From: Litoditis marina
Taxonomy: Eukaryota > Nematoda > Chromadorea > Rhabditida > Rhabditidae
Assembly: GCA_964036275.1 (NCBI GenBank)
Contig: OZ038433.1
Location: 50,167,402 to 50,231,401 of the forward strand
Direction of reading: 5' to 3'
DNA: 64,000 bases
A program made the translations under genes and the position numbers. The notes beneath the pieces are model-generated. The model was given only the letters and a program-made list of their open reading frames with translations, was not told where the DNA came from and did not search any database. This document shows positions 35,201 through 47,900 of this stretch, piece by piece; within the stretch, counting starts at the first letter, position 1, and every line of letters starts with the position of its first letter.

Positions 35201-37677
35201 TGGCGCCTTCCCCGAAGAGGATGCTGGCTACAACCCCTCGGATTCATACGATTCGCCCCAGTACCTGACGCCGCACGCTCATGACAGGTTGGTTGTGTAG
35301 GGCACAAACGTATGGTGACATTGTGGGTTGGGTCATTGAGACATCCAATTTTTTTCAAATTGAAATATGGAAGAAGCCAAATTTTCAACAATAGTCCCAC
35401 TTTACTGGTAGAAACATATTCTGCTACCCTGTTTTGTAGTTTAGTTAGCCAGATTTAGCATCTGATTTTCAACCAATTTACGTGGTCAACATTGTGGTCT
35501 CACGTGTTGTAAGACAACATAAAGTTACGTTGCGTTCAGCTGTAGCTGTCGTTGAAGTTGTAGATGAGGTCCATCCCCATGCACCAGTAAGTTCCAAATT
35601 CGGCAAAAATAAGAGTTCGTTCTTAGATTATATCACCTGGAAATGAATGAATTTGTATCAAACATAGACAAATTCTCTCGTGTTCGGAGAGATAGTAGCT
35701 CGTTTTTCTATCCGCGGAATGACCAACCCGAGTAAGGTCAGTTTTCGGCTGAAAAATGACAAATTTCCTACTTTTGCATCGAGAAATGTCCAAATTGTTT
35801 CGAGTTATTCGGATTTTCGTAATTTGGAATACGATTGTACCCCAGTCCTGACCACCGTACCTTCAGTTCGCGACCGCTCTCTTTGAACTCTGGCTTCTCT
35901 CGCAATGGCTCCTCACAGTCTCTGTCCATCAACGCCGCCCCCCATCACACGATAGGAATGGGACTCGCGGCCGCTGTCTCGCCCACGGTAAGTCAGATCT
36001 GTAACTGTAAGTAGGTGGTTTTTCAAAGGGGGACAGAAAGGAAAGTTATACTGAAGAAGACTTCGTATATACCATTTTTTGTTCAAATTAACGTACCTAA
36101 TTTGCATACGGTTTACATGTTTCAGTCTGTTTTGGCGCGCGCAACATTATGTTTGGGTACCCCGGGGTACCTAAACTAGTTTTCCATTCTGCCCTCCTTT
36201 AACTGTAACTGTGTACTGTAAGTACGTGTATTCTGACTGTCGCTGTGTGAAGGTGACTATAACTGTAAGTATTTTTCAATAGTAACTGCGTACTGTATAT
36301 AACTTGTAACTGAAAGTAAGTGTTTTTTTATTGTAACTGTGACTGTAAGTGTATCTGAAATGGGGATCATTACAACTAAAATATGCGGATCAAGTAGTCA
36401 AGTGGTTAGAATCCGGCTGTGGCACTACATGAACTCATGAACCGTCTTTGCTCGTTGCGGTGCTTGTATATAGGATCGCTCGAGCTGGTAATAAAGCTCG
36501 CCCGTGCCTAACACCATTGTATCGGCCATGAAGTGGACTTCCCATCTGCTTCATATTCTATTTTTGACTGATATGATAATTCAATGTTTCATGTAGCTTT
36601 CAATAACCTTGTTGATATGTGGTGTATGTTGTGTTTTTTTAGATCTCAACTGCGGAGTCGTTCCATCGTGCCAACAGCACGCGAAGTGCCGGCTCATCGG
36701 GGTTCGGCTCGGCGTCTGCTAAACACGCGAATCAGGTGAGATTCGGAGATATTTCCCGCATCCCTGGGAAGTTTACGTTATGTACTTTCCTCGTAAATTT
36801 TTGAAACATCTTCCAAGTTCGGACGGAAAAAGAATTGAGAAATTTACCCATTTTTCATTTGAAAAACCGATATGTGGGTCCAACTAACCGTTTGTGAAAT
36901 GAGTATGAGGTATGCGCTTCAATGAGGTATACAAAACGAGTATGGTTAACAACCATCATGTTATGAGAGTATTTAAATCATCTGATTCAGAAGGGTGGCC
37001 GTGAGGCGGAGGGTCTGATGTCGCAGCAGGACCTGCTGGCCCAGATGGACAGTCTCCGCCTGGAGTTACAGGTGAAGGACTCCCGGATGAGGGACATGCA
37101 GGACTACATGGACAATCTGGTCAGTTATTCAGTTTATTGTTATTTTATTCGCCTACATTCAAAGAATGTGGCACACGCTCATCAGAGGATAGAAAAATAG
37201 ATAGAAATAATGAAAGCCGTAAGATTTTAATTGGTTTACAGTTCACTGTTTGTACGATGTTGTATCGGAGAGGGTTATTAAAGTAATTATTTATGAAGTA
37301 AATCGAGTATAGTAAACAATAGAGTTATAGAGAGTTATTAAATATAGTTATTATCCTTCCCACGTATACCAATATAGTACAGTTTTAGAAAAGTGATAAA
37401 AAAAAGTTTGGGTTAAAGCTAATTTAAGGAGTATTTTCATTTTGCTATATAATCCCAGGTTACAGTATTAATTTGAAAGTTGGATTGGTTATACGGTATG
37501 TATAGTAATTTCTACGTATCATTATTTTGTGATCTACACATCTGCGGGAAGCTGTTTTCCGTTGTAAATATCCTTCTTCTCGTTTTTGACGTTACTTGTT
37601 TTCAGATAACCCGTGTTATGGAGCGTTGTCCTGACGTCTTGGCTGCGCCACAGAAACCCAAACGCCGTTTTTTCTAA
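32235..37677 (+). CDS. Class I Rab11 family-interacting protein (C2 + FIP-RBD)
   Basis: Rab11 effector that links recycling endosomes to membranes; class I members have an N-terminal C2 lipid-binding domain and a C-terminal Rab11-binding coiled coil. Twelve exons in phase: 32235-32262, 32360-32430, 32883-32965, 33189-33256, 33692-33791, 34151-34236, 34601-34769, 35165-35287, 35867-35987, 36643-36735, 36991-37119, 37606-37677; product 380 aa. The C2 domain (about residues 5-110) starts LLVHVSCARGLYLKNHNAME and contains ILVVVSHKTRIGSSDLIG and WFPLKKKKGDD. A Ser/Gly-rich linker follows. The FIP-RBD at about 323-363 has KDSRMRDMQDYMDNL then ITRVMER, close to the family's YIDNLLxRVME. It is shorter than most vertebrate class I FIPs. 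ATG lies 23 nt after a TTTTCAG. The intron after exon 7 begins with duplicated exon ends; the intron after exon 9 has many GTAAGT sites. Confidence 0.93.
33870..33990 (-). repeat. Dispersed repeat F, copy 4 (inverted)
   Basis: TCACGTGAAACATTTTAAAC, AAAGTGCACGATTCCTCAT and TGACTATTCAATTTACTTG are the reverse complement of the repeat at 9050. Lies in Rab11-FIP intron 5. Confidence 0.7.
34733..35045 (+). repeat. Triplicated exon end and donor in Rab11-FIP
   Basis: The end of exon 7 plus the first ~90 bp of the intron is repeated. Copy 1 has ATGAGCAAGTTGAAGACGAT and the used donor at 34770. Copy 2, from about 34842, has GTGAGCAAGTTCAA then GTGAGCACATATAT, lacking about 27 bp. Copy 3, from about 34950, has ATGAGTAAATTGGAGACGAT and CACAA then GTATGA. 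All share ATATATGTA.TG.CTGAAAC.GCC. Confidence 0.85.
35306..35510. mobile_element. hAT-like MITE, diverged copy in Rab11-FIP intron 8
   Basis: Left CAAACGTATGGTGACATTGT, right ACATTGTGGTCTCACGTG. The interior CCCTGTTTTGTAGTTTAG and CTGATTTTCAACCAATTTA matches the copies at 54416 and 56619. No target duplication is recognisable. Confidence 0.6.
35985..36350 (+). repeat. AACTGTAAGT repeats downstream of Rab11-FIP exon 9
   Basis: After the real donor (GTAAGT at 35988) the motif AACTGTAAGT or close variants recurs near 36005, 36215, 36258, 36313 and 36338, interspersed with further AACTGT. Each carries a GTAAGT-type 5' splice-site core. Confidence 0.7.
36375..36545 (+). repeat. Possible tRNA-derived SINE
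   Basis: AGTCAAGTGGTTAGAATCCG and GATCGCTCGAGCTGG resemble tRNA A-box and arm sequences within a 170-bp block that is GC-richer than its intron. No second copy was found in the window, so the call is tentative. Confidence 0.3.
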
Positions 37678-38952
37678 CTATCAAATTTAATGTAAATCAT
37701 CTGTTTGCAATACATGAATAGTTCTAGGCGTGCAAATATTATCTCTATAAGTGCAGTACCCTCATATGTATGATGTTCAAATCCCAGCCTTCTACCTAAA
37801 TTACCGTACAAAATGTTTTTTGACCCACTACTTCTGACAGTTGCATGGTTTACTGTATCAATTAGTTTTACTGTCACTAATTTCACAGTTTTACGTTGTA
37901 GCCCGTTTTTCGATAGTCTTTTCCCTAGATTTTTTTCACCAGTTTTATTGGTAGGTCCCATATTTGCTAGTCATTTTTTGAATACTCATGGACAACGATT
38001 TTATTTTGCTTTATACATATCTCTTGTGTATACTTTTCAACTGTTTCTTCTGCTTTGGACAGAGTGTTGAATATGGTAGTTTATATTACTATCAATCAGG
38101 GTTCACCAACACTTCGAAAAGATTCAACTCTGTCTAATGCACTCATACTCATTTTTCCCGAGTACTCATCTGTTTTGTGCCTACTTTTCTGTTTCATCGA
38201 ATCTATTTCGTATCCCGGTCGTTGCTCAACTTTGCCATTTCATCCCGGATGTGTGACCCATGTGATAAAACTCCCAAAGAGAATATGTTATGCCTGGCAA
38301 TTTCAGTGTGTTTTTACTGACTTTTCACAATGTATATAGTTTTGTAGCTATTCCAAATAGATTATGTACAATATTCCACCAATGAATATGAAAATCACCT
38401 CATGAATCGTGCTTCACAAACTGTTTGATCTATCGGTTTTTGGCCAGCTTTTATTTCAAGGAGAGATAACGGTAGGATTGCCGTACGCAGGCATTTTTCG
38501 GGCGACGATTATCAGCTTTCAAATTGAGTTTTTAAAACTTTTATTTTTTTAATAACAACCTTGATGGACTATTATACAAATATATAGTTAAATAAACTAT
38601 ACTGAAGTAACTTGATGGTTTTAATAATGATTTTTAGAATATTAGTGATGATATGTCGAGAATAATCAATCCAGACGCAGAGAGCCGCTGCGGCAATATT
38701 GAATTGAATCATTATTGCCGCAACTGCTTTTGCGGCTGTCTGCGGCCCCGCCCGCAGACGCCCGCAGCCGCTTTTGCCCGCCGAAGTATGAATGCGCGGC
38801 AAAACGCCGAGAGCCGCCACCAGCCGCAAATTTGATCAATAATCAGGGGCGCCATACTTATATCATATGCCGCCCGCAGACGCCCGCAGCCGCAGCCAAG
38901 TATGTAGGGCACTTAACGAAACCTTTTTTGTTAATAAATAGTTCTAGCTGTG
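37678..38952. other. Rab11-FIP-to-NUP85 intergenic region
   Basis: 1.3 kb. The first 950 bp are AT-rich and contain no supported feature. The last 260 bp are the GC-rich block described separately. TTAATAAATAG lies immediately before the NUP85 start. Confidence 0.5.
38655..38905. repeat. GC-rich block with CGCCCGCAG repeats upstream of NUP85
   Basis: CCGCCCGCAGACGCCCGCAG occurs about 38751 and again about 38871, in opposite context to GCGGCTG and GCTGCGGCAA units. It is a strong base-composition break in an AT-rich spacer and could form hairpins. It could be a promoter-proximal GC island or a small element. Confidence 0.55.
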
Positions 38953-41900
38953 ATGGTGGCTACCGTGGCTAACCCGTCGCATCATTTTGCCTTCTCTTTC
39001 TCTGATGCTCTTCTCGTGTGTGCCGTTTCCGAAGTCGCTGAATGGAACTCGGAAGGAGGTTTGTAGTTGGTCAATTCAAGAAATAACCGGGTTTTCAGTT
39101 AACCTGATAGTTTTTGGTAACCGTAACGACCTTTTCAGGTAACCTGAATCTAAAAGCAATCTAAAATCTGGTTACCATTGAAACTATACGACAAAAAAAG
39201 AGTCCGTTTGAAGATTGAAACACGGGCAATTGATGTTTGCAGCATAAATAATGATATTTAGGCAATTAAGTAGCCCGTTATTCTATTTTTCTAACTATGT
39301 GAACAACTTTTACTGGGGTATGGCAATTGTCTGTTATTCAGGGCCTGTTTCTGGCAGGTTGGTGGGCATCCGTACCCGTTTCTCAGCCCAAAAGAGACTG
39401 TTCGCGGACGCGACGGTGGGCCGTCTTCTCGTCGAGATGCACTGTGTCTTCGACAGATGTCGTCACATGACCAGAGCCGGAGGGAAGTTGGACGCCGATG
39501 AGTGAGTTTGTATGCATGCACCATTAAGGGTCGACTATTCGACAAGACGAAATCCGTTTTTGGATTGAAACATATCAATAATAATATCATCAATAATATA
39601 CAAACTCTCTGGTTTTTGGTGAAAAAAGTAGCTCGTTTTTCGCATTGGGTTTTACTAGTACAACAAAATTGACTTGCAATAAATTTAAATAAAGAGGTTG
39701 TTTTTAGAAGTCTATAACATTACGGGCTGTTATCCTATTATAATTATCGGCTACAGAATCCAAGTTGTAACTAGATACAGGAAAAATAGAGTAAGAAAAA
39801 GAGAGAGAGAAAGAGAGAAGGAGAGAAATTTATTTGCACTGTGCAAATTCCTAGATTGCCTATTACAATCTTTAGTTACCTCGACATTTCGGGCAATTAT
39901 CAATCCATATGTCAAACAGGGAGCCCTCATCAGTAGATGACCTGTTCATAGTTAACCTAGTGAAACTAGTTCAAGAAATTTAGAAGAGAGAGAAGAGAAA
40001 TTAGATAGTCCAGAATTTAACTAGCTAGCAACTATTATTTGGATGGATAGTGACAATGAGTGGCTGGACAGGACGTGCCCAATGGCGATGGGTACAGATA
40101 TGTGTCGATCAATATTAGACTTCTCTCATTTTATATAAAAGAGTAATGGGAATGTTCTTTTCTAGTCCATATTTTCGTTTAATGAGTGGATTATTGTGGA
40201 GAACTCTAAATATGCGATTAACTAGCATTGTTAATGGCCAAGAGTTGATTTTATAGAAACTAACTAGTTGGACAATTCTGTCCTCGAAATCAGTATACAA
40301 GCAACACGTTCGAGAAAAACGAATTATTTCCCCAGCAATGGTATTTAAACCAGACTTTGTGTCAATATTAGAATGAAAATTAGGGTAACGAAGTACTCTG
40401 AATTTGTATAGGTCAGTTTTATTGAAAAGTGACGTGACAATATTATTTCGGTTTAACTTTATTTCCAAGTCAAGAAAATCACATTCAAGCTTAATATCTG
40501 CAGTAGGCTCTAAGTTGAGTGTAGGATCATAAATTAGAGGAATATTTTCTTTGAAATCTTCACAGTGATGAGATATATGTAAAACATCATCTATATATCT
40601 ATAACTGTTATTATATTTTCTAGCTACAAAATTTCCTACAGCAGAAATAGTTGACTTCATGAATTTGTACTCCATGAATGACAATGTGAGATCAGCTATT
40701 TGTGGTGAGCAATTCGCACCTTGTGGGATACCAAACTTTTGTTGATATACAGAACCAGCATAGTTAACAAAGCTATTGTCAAGTAAGGAACATATCATAT
40801 AGAATACTTCGTTTTTTGTATAATAATTTCCTTTCCCTGAACTACTTGAGGAGTAATTACAATAGTTACCGTTAATGTGTACATAGTTTTGGTTTTTCAT
40901 ACAAATCTCCAATAGTCCATACATGCTCGATTTAACAACACTATGTGGTAAATTTGTAAATAGACTGGTGAAGTCTGCTGAAAATATTCGGGTGTCCGAG
41001 TTTGGTATAATTTTCAGAATATCTTTAACTACTGTGAAACTATTATCAACTGCCCAAAACATTTTGACACCGGTTCTTTCAAATATGACATTGCATAGGT
41101 TTTTGAAATGCACTCTAACATGTTTTAGAATGATTTGCAAAGTGACAGAAAGTGTTTTTAAACTGCTATGTTTGGCTCCACTTATGAATCTGAACTTTAT
41201 AGGTTGTTTATGCATTTTTGGTATACCGTAAATTAGAGGTAAACTGATATTATCGTCAGAATTTTTAAGGCTGAGTGAGTTATGAATTCGTCGGTGTCTC
41301 TCAAGCACATGTTGTATGTTAAGATTAGAAAGTTGGTAAGTAACATTATTGAGATTATTTCTACTCATTTCATTCTCCATTTGTTGGAGATCGAACTTTG
41401 GGCATATAAGTGCATAATTGCTAGAGGCTTTGTCCACACAGGTAATAATGTATTTTGCTTTCAAACTCTTGAGGTCCGTAAAATCTTTAGCAGAGAGAAT
41501 TAATTCTTCTTTTTCTTCAACGGTTAACAAGTTTGAACGAGAGCGAACTTTATCAATAACTTCTGTGTCAAATACAGAACTGAAATGGGCAAGTTTATCT
41601 TGCGTAGGTTTAAATTTCTTTTTCAAGCTTTCTGTTAGTTCTGACTATTTGGATAACTTTCTGACGTATAGAAGCATATACCACTAAGATCCGATATTCG
41701 ACAGTATTATTATGAGAGGGTGTCTGTTTTCTATTAAATTAAAATCGAAAAATCGTCTCATCTTTCGAAATCATTATTTGAAAACGTTGTTTCAGTACGC
41801 TGACGATCTCGCGCGAGTACCGCTCGGTGCTGCGCGGTGCGGCCGATGTCAACGATCTCACCTGCACCCACATGCGCGACTTCACGCTGTGGAGTCTGTT

Positions 41901-44900
41901 CGAAACCATGTTTCTCAAGGCCGGAGGTTGGTGTCATCGTAACATCGTTATTAATCATACACCAGTAAAGTTGTCGGAAAGTCATAAAAATTCGAAAAAC
42001 ATACTTATTTTTCGCCGAAAATGAGAAAATCGGTTTACTTTAACTTTTGATGAGAAAATCATAAATTTTCACGTGTTCACATCTAAAACGGACTACCTTT
42101 TGTCACTTATTCGGACCTTGATAGTGTTTGTTATTAATAGAGGTGGGACGCACTTTCTGGTAGCACACAAATACTTTAAACCTCTGATTTTGCTGTGTTT
42201 TTTTTTGACTAAGGAGACAAAGTCTCTGATTTTGACGGCTCTAATATAAAAATATAAAAGTAGCTTGTATTCTTTGTAAGCAAGAACGGAGTGTATTCTT
42301 TGTAAGCAATGCAAAGCAGTTTTTCGTACTGGAAAATTACACTTTGTTCTGGAAAAGAAAAAGAAGGTCACTTCTTCATTTTTAAAAACAAATATTAGAT
42401 GTTGTTCTGTAGACACTCCGATCTGTCTGGACATGATGTCATGGGCGCTGGACACGTTCTCCTTCGCCCAATCGGCAGCTGAGCAGGCGGCGGAGGAGAT
42501 TGAACAGGGACTTCCCCGGGAACAGGGCTCCTTCTGGAGGGCGGTACGTGGTCTACAAGAAAGGATCCCTTTCCTTAGAGTAGGACGATTATGTGAACCA
42601 ATCACAACACATCGGTCCACGTAATCGTCTTGCTTTAATAGATTTGATAGATTCGTGGAAATTATCGATTTTGCCTCAAAAATAGACCAATTTTGCATCA
42701 TAACTCTGAACAGGGCTGCCTCTGGAGAGCGGTACGTGTTCTACAAAAAGGATCTTTTATATTAATGTTAGTTCCGTCGAAATTAACAATTTTGCGTCAA
42801 AATTAGATCAATTTGCATCAAAACTCTGAACAGAGCTCCTTCTGGAGGGCGGTACGTGTTCTACCAAACTAATACAGTTTATTATTGATAGTTTCGCGGA
42901 AATTAACGAATTTGCACCAAAAATTGATCAATTTTGCATCAAAACTCTGAACAGGGCTGATTCTGGAGGGTGGTACGCTGTCACACACCAGTGAGGTGTA
43001 AATTTTTCCTTTTGACGTTTCTACAAAAAGGCTCTCTGATTCGTCAATCAATCCGTATGTTTAGGTTGCTCTTCAACTGGTTGGTCTCCGTTTCGACGCC
43101 TGTATCGATCTGTTGAGTTCGCTGAAGGGTGACTCGGTAGCACGGCTATTCGTGGCACATCTGGAGAAGCTGAATGTGGAATGGTTGGCAGATGAGACCA
43201 AGGTACGTTTAGAACCTGGAAGTTCTGATACTGTCAAAGATCAATTCCAATGATATTGAATAGATAGATAGATTCATTCGCGATTCAACGAATTTCCACA
43301 TTGCTGGATGTGGCACTCTTTTGATATTACATTTTGTCAAGGATAAAAATGGAGTTGGAGTAGTAGGGCTTTACGTTGTGAATGGTAGTGAGGATGGTTT
43401 ACAACCACACACACACTAGGAAGGTTCGATTTTTCCTCAAAAAGAGCACCGCTACCTTGGATTTCATAGAATTAAGTCAAAATTCGAATGGATTTGCTTT
43501 CAGCTGCACAAGTTCGAATCGTGGCAAGAGACGCTGAAGAATATGGTAACTTCGCACAAGTTCTCCGACAACCGGAATATTCTCTTCCTGGCCAGAAGCT
43601 TGACCGGAGATACCATCGTGAGTTGCTAAGTTCCTACCAAAAGAAGTTCAACAAAACAGCTATTTGTTTTCAAAATTGTGTGTAGAGGTGGTTATTCTTC
43701 AAGTCACATGTGACTCACAACTGCGTATTTTGTTAGGAGCAATTGAACGTTTAAAACGTATTGGCCGCGGGACTGCCGCAAGCTATTTTCGATATGAAAA
43801 GCTTCCGCTCGAAAGTATATGTGTTGTGATGGGCAATATCCAATATCTCTATAATCACTCCCAGTTTTCTTAAAATAAGTTGTAAAAAAATGAAAAGTTT
43901 GTCCTTTGAGATCATAGGTGCGACACCCCAGCTCTCTGACCAGGGGGTCCTTACCTTTTCTTTAACTGGGTCAGGTGGGACTTATAACTCCTTCAATATT
44001 CCTGGGTTTATTCGGCAATTACCTATAGGGACCTATAACCTTTTGCCTTTTCTGTGAGGGGGTGTACAACTGTTGAAACCCTCATTCTGAAACTATCCCA
44101 CTTCTATGTTTCAGATGCTGACCCGTCTGGCGGAGGCGGTGCTGTCCGAATGGTGGCATCTGATGCCAATCTTCGTCCTTGTCCGCCATCCAACTGCCCC
44201 CTACAACGCACTAGGACCAGTGGCCGAGGTTAGTAACTTAATTTAGTATCACTTGTATGAAAATACGTTTGTTAATTGTTGTATAGTAGAAGTTTCCAAA
44301 TATTCGCTGTGGAAACTGTACTGATCTGGAAATGGAAACCGGAATTGTATGTAGAACACGTGAATTGATGTGGAAACCCGCGATAAAAATACGATGAATA
44401 ACATGAACTTATAGACTGGTGGAGAATTTTTCTCAGAGAATTTCGACTTTTCAAACTTCTGTATACTATAATTCTTGGTGTTGATGTTGCTCTGGAGAAG
44501 AACTTCGCAAATAATTGTGGCAAAGAGCCTTTAGTTATACATTGCAGGAGTGCCGCGCCATGTTCAAGAACATTGATTTGGACGAAGAGTTTGATCCCTT
44601 CCTCGCCATTTTCAATCTGGGCGACGTCAGTGTTTTGCAGGTACGCTCTCAGATTACATTTTATCTTTCTCTGGCAGTCACTACCACGACATCTGTACTG
44701 TAAAATTATAGAAAAAATCGAGGAAAAACAAGTTTTGACGGGAGTGCAACGGCAACCAGGAATAGGTCATTCGAAAGTAAAAGTCATTAAGTACAGAAAC
44801 AGTTGAAAATCAAAAATAAAGTTTCCGAAAATTTTCGTAATTTTCAAATCCTGACTTTTGAGTTACTACCCATAAGAATACATATTTTCTAGAAAAATCA

Positions 44901-47900
44901 TATTGCACAACTGTAACTGTAAACGAAAAATTCATCTCTCCATGGGTTTGCAGCACCTGTTGTCGAATCCATGGCTGTCGCTCCATCTGGTGGACGTGAT
45001 GTTCTCGACGGAGGCATACACTCAGCCGATCCACGATATGCGGGCGGCCCTCCTATTGCAATACGGATCGTCGCTCATTGTCAATAGCAGGTGAGGACAT
45101 ATTCCAGTAAAGTTGTCCGGTAGGACTAGGACAGAAACAATAGTTAGGTGGGCTTCCCTTCTTGCGAAATCGGACGAAATGTTCTGTGCAAACACCAGTA
45201 AGCTCCGACTGAGCGACAAAAAGTAGTCCCTTTCAAATGTGAACGCGTGAAGATTTGTGATTTTTCCATCAAAAGTAAAAAGGGACTACTCACAACTCAC
45301 TACTTTTTGCTTTTCTAATTTTCGGCAAAAAATAGTCCGTTTTTCCGATTTGCTTACTATTCGGACTTTACTGGTGTATGGTTGTGTGTCTGTTTCTGTT
45401 TGTGCTGCAAATCTATAACGTTTCACATATTTGAATCGAATCGAATAAACGAGTAACTGTTGGAGAAGCGTCACAGCGAAATAGCTGCATTAACACTGAA
45501 CACTGTCTTCTGACTAGTTATATTACGGTAACGATTTTCCAAGAACCCCGAGCATTTACATCGCTCATTGCAGGGAGTTCAGTAGAAAAGAGCAGAAGAA
45601 CGTCACCTGAATATTTTAAACAAGAAACTATTAGTTTGCTGATAAATTATCAAACTAAGTTCATATTAACTGGATTGTTTCAGTCTCTGGGAACTGGGTG
45701 CCGATTATCTTCTGGAGTGTGGCGTGGAGGGGAAACTCCGCCTCGAGACCCTTATTGCCGCCATGCATATTGAGGATGAAGCCATGGCCGAAAAGGTTAG
45801 AGTAATATTATAGCATAAAGGTGGAACAAGGGTACTAACTGATTAATAACAGTGAAACATGGCATCAATTAAGTCAGTAGATTATGACGACAATACTTGT
45901 TACAGTTTTTTTTATATCCGCTTCACAATAGTGGAGTTGAAATCTCATTAGGGAGTGTAATGTGTGAATAGTCGTATATGTTTGATTTTTACGACGTTGC
46001 GCCCAGTACGAGTATGTAACGAACCAGTGCTTAGAAAATAGTTCGGTGGGCGATAATCTATTCAAACGATTCATCTGTGTCATTTTTCGGTAATAGGCCG
46101 TCTGAATGATTTTATTTTGATGTTCATTCAGTTCAGTGTTTCATAAGCAATACAAAAGTTGCTTGCAGCTTCTCCGCCTGTGCCTGGAACACGATTTGGA
46201 GCAGTCTCGCGCATGTATTATCAACACAATGACGTATAGGTGGGTATAGTTGTAGTTCAAAAGAAAAGATCGCTAACTACCAAACTACAGTGTCGTGACA
46301 GTCAACACTTAGTTGCTGACAAATGGTATACTAGTATTTTAATAGGTTGTTACACGCGTATCATTTCGTCATTCCTGAGAACATATACTTGTTGTTCTGG
46401 CTTAATCGAACTCAAAACAAAATACACTGAAAGAGTTTCGATTCGGTTTCGCAGAGTTTTTCGTTTGTCTTGAAACTGTTTACATTTGTTTTCAGACATT
46501 TGCGGCTGCAAGACTGGGGACAGGCACTGAATTGGGCGTTGCGCGGAGGAAGGACAAAGACACTGGATACTGCGGTGCATAGGTACATATAGTTACATAT
46601 TTATTAGTTCACTTCGTTTCGATGCGGTGGTCATCATACAACTCACATTATCATCAAATTAAGCCTCTTGTGGTGCAGTAGTGGTACAGTTGATTCCTCA
46701 TGGTGGAAATTCGTATGTCCTGAGACATAGATCCAGTGACATGCCAGAATCAACAGTAAAACCAGCTGACAACCGATTAACTGTGAAAAGGCATTCCTGC
46801 ATAGGTAGGAAATTAGAACTAAATAATTAAATGATTATATCTTTGAATAAGGAATATGATAGTGTTGATATCTAAATGTGAATAATGAAAAGATAATGTT
46901 CAAAGCTGTTTTGCAAATAATAAATATTTCTACAACCTTTGACGTACTTTTCTTTCAAAGTTTACAGTGGACAAAACAGTTGTTCATGTTTTTCGTGGAC
47001 AATAATTCGTTCAGAATCATGTGGAATGCGGAGGAGAAGGTGATCGCCGGTCTGTGCGTGTTGGAACATTTGGATGAACTACTGCTACTCTCGCCCTCCC
47101 TCTCCTTCCTCCACGCCTTCTATCGATATCAGACGACGTTGCGAACGGGCGATATTAGGGCTGCTACCCAGGTATAGTTGTACTCATACACCAGTAAGGT
47201 CCGACTAAGCGACAAAAATTAGTTCGTTCTAGATATTATTTTCGGCGAAAAGACGGGTCGAAAAACGGATTCTGTTTCATAGAATAATCACTCCTGACGG
47301 ATGTATGGGAGTGTTGGCTGTACCTTCACTATTTTTAATGCGAACCTTTCATTACTTTCGAATTGTAGTTTCGCAAGTCAAATCAGAGAGTTGAACGTGA
47401 ATTTTCGTGGATACAGTAAACAGTTGGTCAAGTTGGTTTGAGTATTGAGTTTGTTTATCCTCTTGAATTTTTTGAAAAGTCTTTAAACCCAAAATAAGTC
47501 TATTTCTTATAAGATTGTCTAGTTGTTTGTTCATTGTAGTTTGTAGTGTGATGCTTGTAGGTTTTGGTGCCGTTGATAGTCTCCTCTGGTCGTCCCGTCA
47601 CCTTCAACAAGATTCTCTTCCAACACTTGACCACGATCCTCATTCAGTATCACCAGCAGGTAGAGTGGTTAACCTTGTATCTGGCTCCTTCAAACTACAC
47701 ACATTTTGATAGTAAGTAGACACTTCAGTAAATTGGTTGGAATACCCAGAAAAAAATTCGAAAGCTTGTTTTCGGTAACATTTACCTAGTTTGATGCACA
47801 GTCAGAATGTTTCTTCGCCGAAAAACTATTTTTGTAGTTTGGTTACTGTGAACCGCTGTGACATTTGTACATTGCGCTGTTTGTACACGTTCGTTGTGAT

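Noticed and set aside
36375..36545. A genuine tRNA gene
   Set aside because: The A-box-like string is present, but I could not fold a complete cloverleaf with a proper anticodon loop and T arm.
40923..41687. Plus-strand frames over the reverse-transcriptase ORF
   Set aside because: Shadows of the minus-strand RT frame; none has RT or other motifs.
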